From Paragorgia papillata (Eukaryota > Cnidaria > Anthozoa > Scleralcyonacea > Coralliidae), in contig JAWNZC010000029.1 in the NCBI GenBank assembly GCA_035771165.1, positions 116,001 to 180,000 of the forward strand: 64,000 bases of DNA. The letters are read 5' to 3'. Within the stretch, counting starts at the first letter, position 1, and the number at the start of each line of letters is the position of its first letter. The notes under the pieces are model-generated. The model was not told where the DNA came from, searched no databases, and worked only from the letters and a program-made list of their open reading frames with translations. This document shows positions 62,780 through 64,000 of the stretch, one piece after another. The position numbers were made by a program, and so were the translations under genes.

Positions 62780-64000
62780 ATTTTGACGTTTCTTTATCAT
62801 TTTGTTCAACTTTTCATTTTGTCGTTTCAACTTTTTATTTTGGCGTTTCATCTTTTTATTTTGTTGTTTCAACTTTTTATTTTGTCGTTTCAACTTTTTA
62901 TTTTGTCGTTTCAACTTTTTATTTTGACGTTTCAACTTTTCATTTTGTCGTTTCAACTTTTTATTTTGGCGTTTCAACTTTTTATTTTGTCGTTTCAACT
63001 CTTCATTTTGTCGTTTCAACTTTTTATTTTGGCGTTTCAACTTTTTATTTTGTCGTTTCAACTTTTTTTTGTCGTTTCAACATTTTGTTCAACTTCAAAC
63101 TTTTTATTTTTTTCAACTTTTCATTTGTCGTTTCAACTTTTTATTTGTCGTTTCAACTTTTTATTTTTGCGTTTCAACTTTTATATTGTTTTTCAACTTT
63201 TTCATTTCAACTTTCATTTGTTTCAACTTTTATTTTGTCGTTTCAACTTTTTATTTTGTCGTTTCAAACTTTTTTTCATTTTTTTGTTTCAACTTTTTAT
63301 TTCGTTTCAACTTTTTATTTTGTTTTCAACTTTTTATTTTGTCGTTTCAACTTTTTATTTTGACGTTTCAACTTTTTATTTTGTCGTTTCAACTTTTTAT
63401 TTTGTCGTTTTCAACTTTTTATTTTGTCGTTTCAACTTTTTTATTTTGTCGTTTCAACTTTTTATTTTGTTGTTTCAACTTTTTATTTTGTCGTTTCCAA
63501 CTTTTTATTTTGTCGTTTCAACTTTTTATTTTGCGTTTCAACTTTTTATTTTGTCGTTTCAACTTTTATTTTGTTTTCAACTTTTTATTTTGTCGTTTCA
63601 ACTTTTTATTTCAACTTTTTGTTCAACTTTCAACTTTTTATTTGTTTCAACTTTTTTATTTTGTCGTTTCAACTTTTTATTTTCAAACTTTTTATTTTCA
63701 ACATTTTTATTTTGTCGTTTCAACTTTTTATTTTGTCGTTTCAACTTTTTATTTTGTCGTTTCAACTTTTTATTTTTTCAACTTTTTATTTTCAACTTTT
63801 TATTTTGTCGTTTCAACTTTTTTTTTCGTTCAACTTTTTATTTTGTCGTTTCAACTTTTCATTTTGTCGTTTCAACTTTTTATTTTGTCGTTTCAACTTT
63901 TTTTTTATTTTGGCTTTTCAACTTTTTGTCGTTTCAACTTTTTTCAACTTTTTTTTTCGTTTCAACTTTTTATTTTGCGTTTCAAACTTATTTTTCAACT
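62780..64000 (-). repeat. Irregular end of the satellite
   Basis: From about 62790, and strongly after 63065, units lose their fixed 21-bp length. Single bases and partial units are missing or added (TTTCTTTATCATTTTGTTC, TTCAACTTCAAAC, TTTTTTTTCG). The same motif persists to the edge. This could be a decayed array border or unpolished long-read consensus at a contig end. Confidence 0.85.

Larger units (their letters stand above)
44037..64000 (-). repeat. 21-bp satellite array, right arm (inverted; T-rich on plus strand)
   Basis: The same monomer as in the left arm occurs in reverse complement (TTTCAACTTTTTATTTTG plus YCG), about 950 units, continuing off the right edge. It shares the left arm's rarer variants. 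CTCTTCATTTTG, GTTTCATCTTTTT and GCGATTCAAG here correspond to AAAATGAAGAG, AAAAAGATGAAAC and TTGAATCGC at 40.6-42.0 kb. The two arms therefore have a common origin, but their higher-order repeats differ. Confidence 0.97.

Noticed and set aside
21372..64000. CRISPR-like array, because GTTGAAAC occurs regularly as in many CRISPR repeats
   Set aside because: There are no unique spacers, the period is only 21 bp, the genome is eukaryotic and no cas-like genes are present.
21372..64000. Telomere or CENP-B-box satellite
   Set aside because: No TTAGGG-type repeats and no match to the CENP-B box pattern. A centromeric role is possible but not shown by sequence.

Overview
The window looks like metazoan nuclear DNA, most likely from a marine invertebrate such as a cnidarian or sponge. 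The evidence is AT-rich sequence, a spliced purple acid phosphatase gene, a spliced DUF6589-type gene, a DIRS/PAT-type retrotransposon, a 5S-related SINE and many short inverted-repeat elements. The phylum is inferred from this repertoire and not proven.

Region 1 (1-2666, minus strand) is a DUF6589-type gene with a Cys/His zinc-binding-like N-terminus. It is cut by the left edge and carries one apparent frameshift near 2170. Region 2 (2667-7172) has no recognised host exon. It holds inverted-repeat elements, a hAT fragment and a pogo/Tigger-like non-autonomous element.

Region 3 (7173-17347, plus strand) is the last six exons of a purple acid phosphatase of the ACP7 type. All seven expected metal ligands are present. 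The N-terminal domain is not visible in the window. The first visible intron (6.4 kb) is almost filled by a decayed tyrosine-recombinase retrotransposon (7893-13714, minus strand) with the split direct repeats typical of PAT/Ngaro elements. A 5S-related SINE is inserted in it.

Region 4 (17348-21371) is non-coding: inverted-repeat elements, a GA microsatellite and a CACTT microsatellite, ending in a second hAT-related fragment.

Region 5 (21372-64000, two thirds of the window) is one uninterrupted satellite of about 2,000 monomers of 21 bp. Monomers are A-rich on the plus strand up to about 44036. They then switch to the reverse complement and remain so to the right edge, giving a head-to-head pair of 22.7 kb and at least 20 kb. 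Each arm has its own higher-order repeats (0.75 to 4.8 kb). The many long open frames here come from a stop-free repeat and are not genes. The last 1.2 kb is irregular, either a decayed array edge or poor consensus at a contig end. The satellite and its inversion are the most unusual content of the window.
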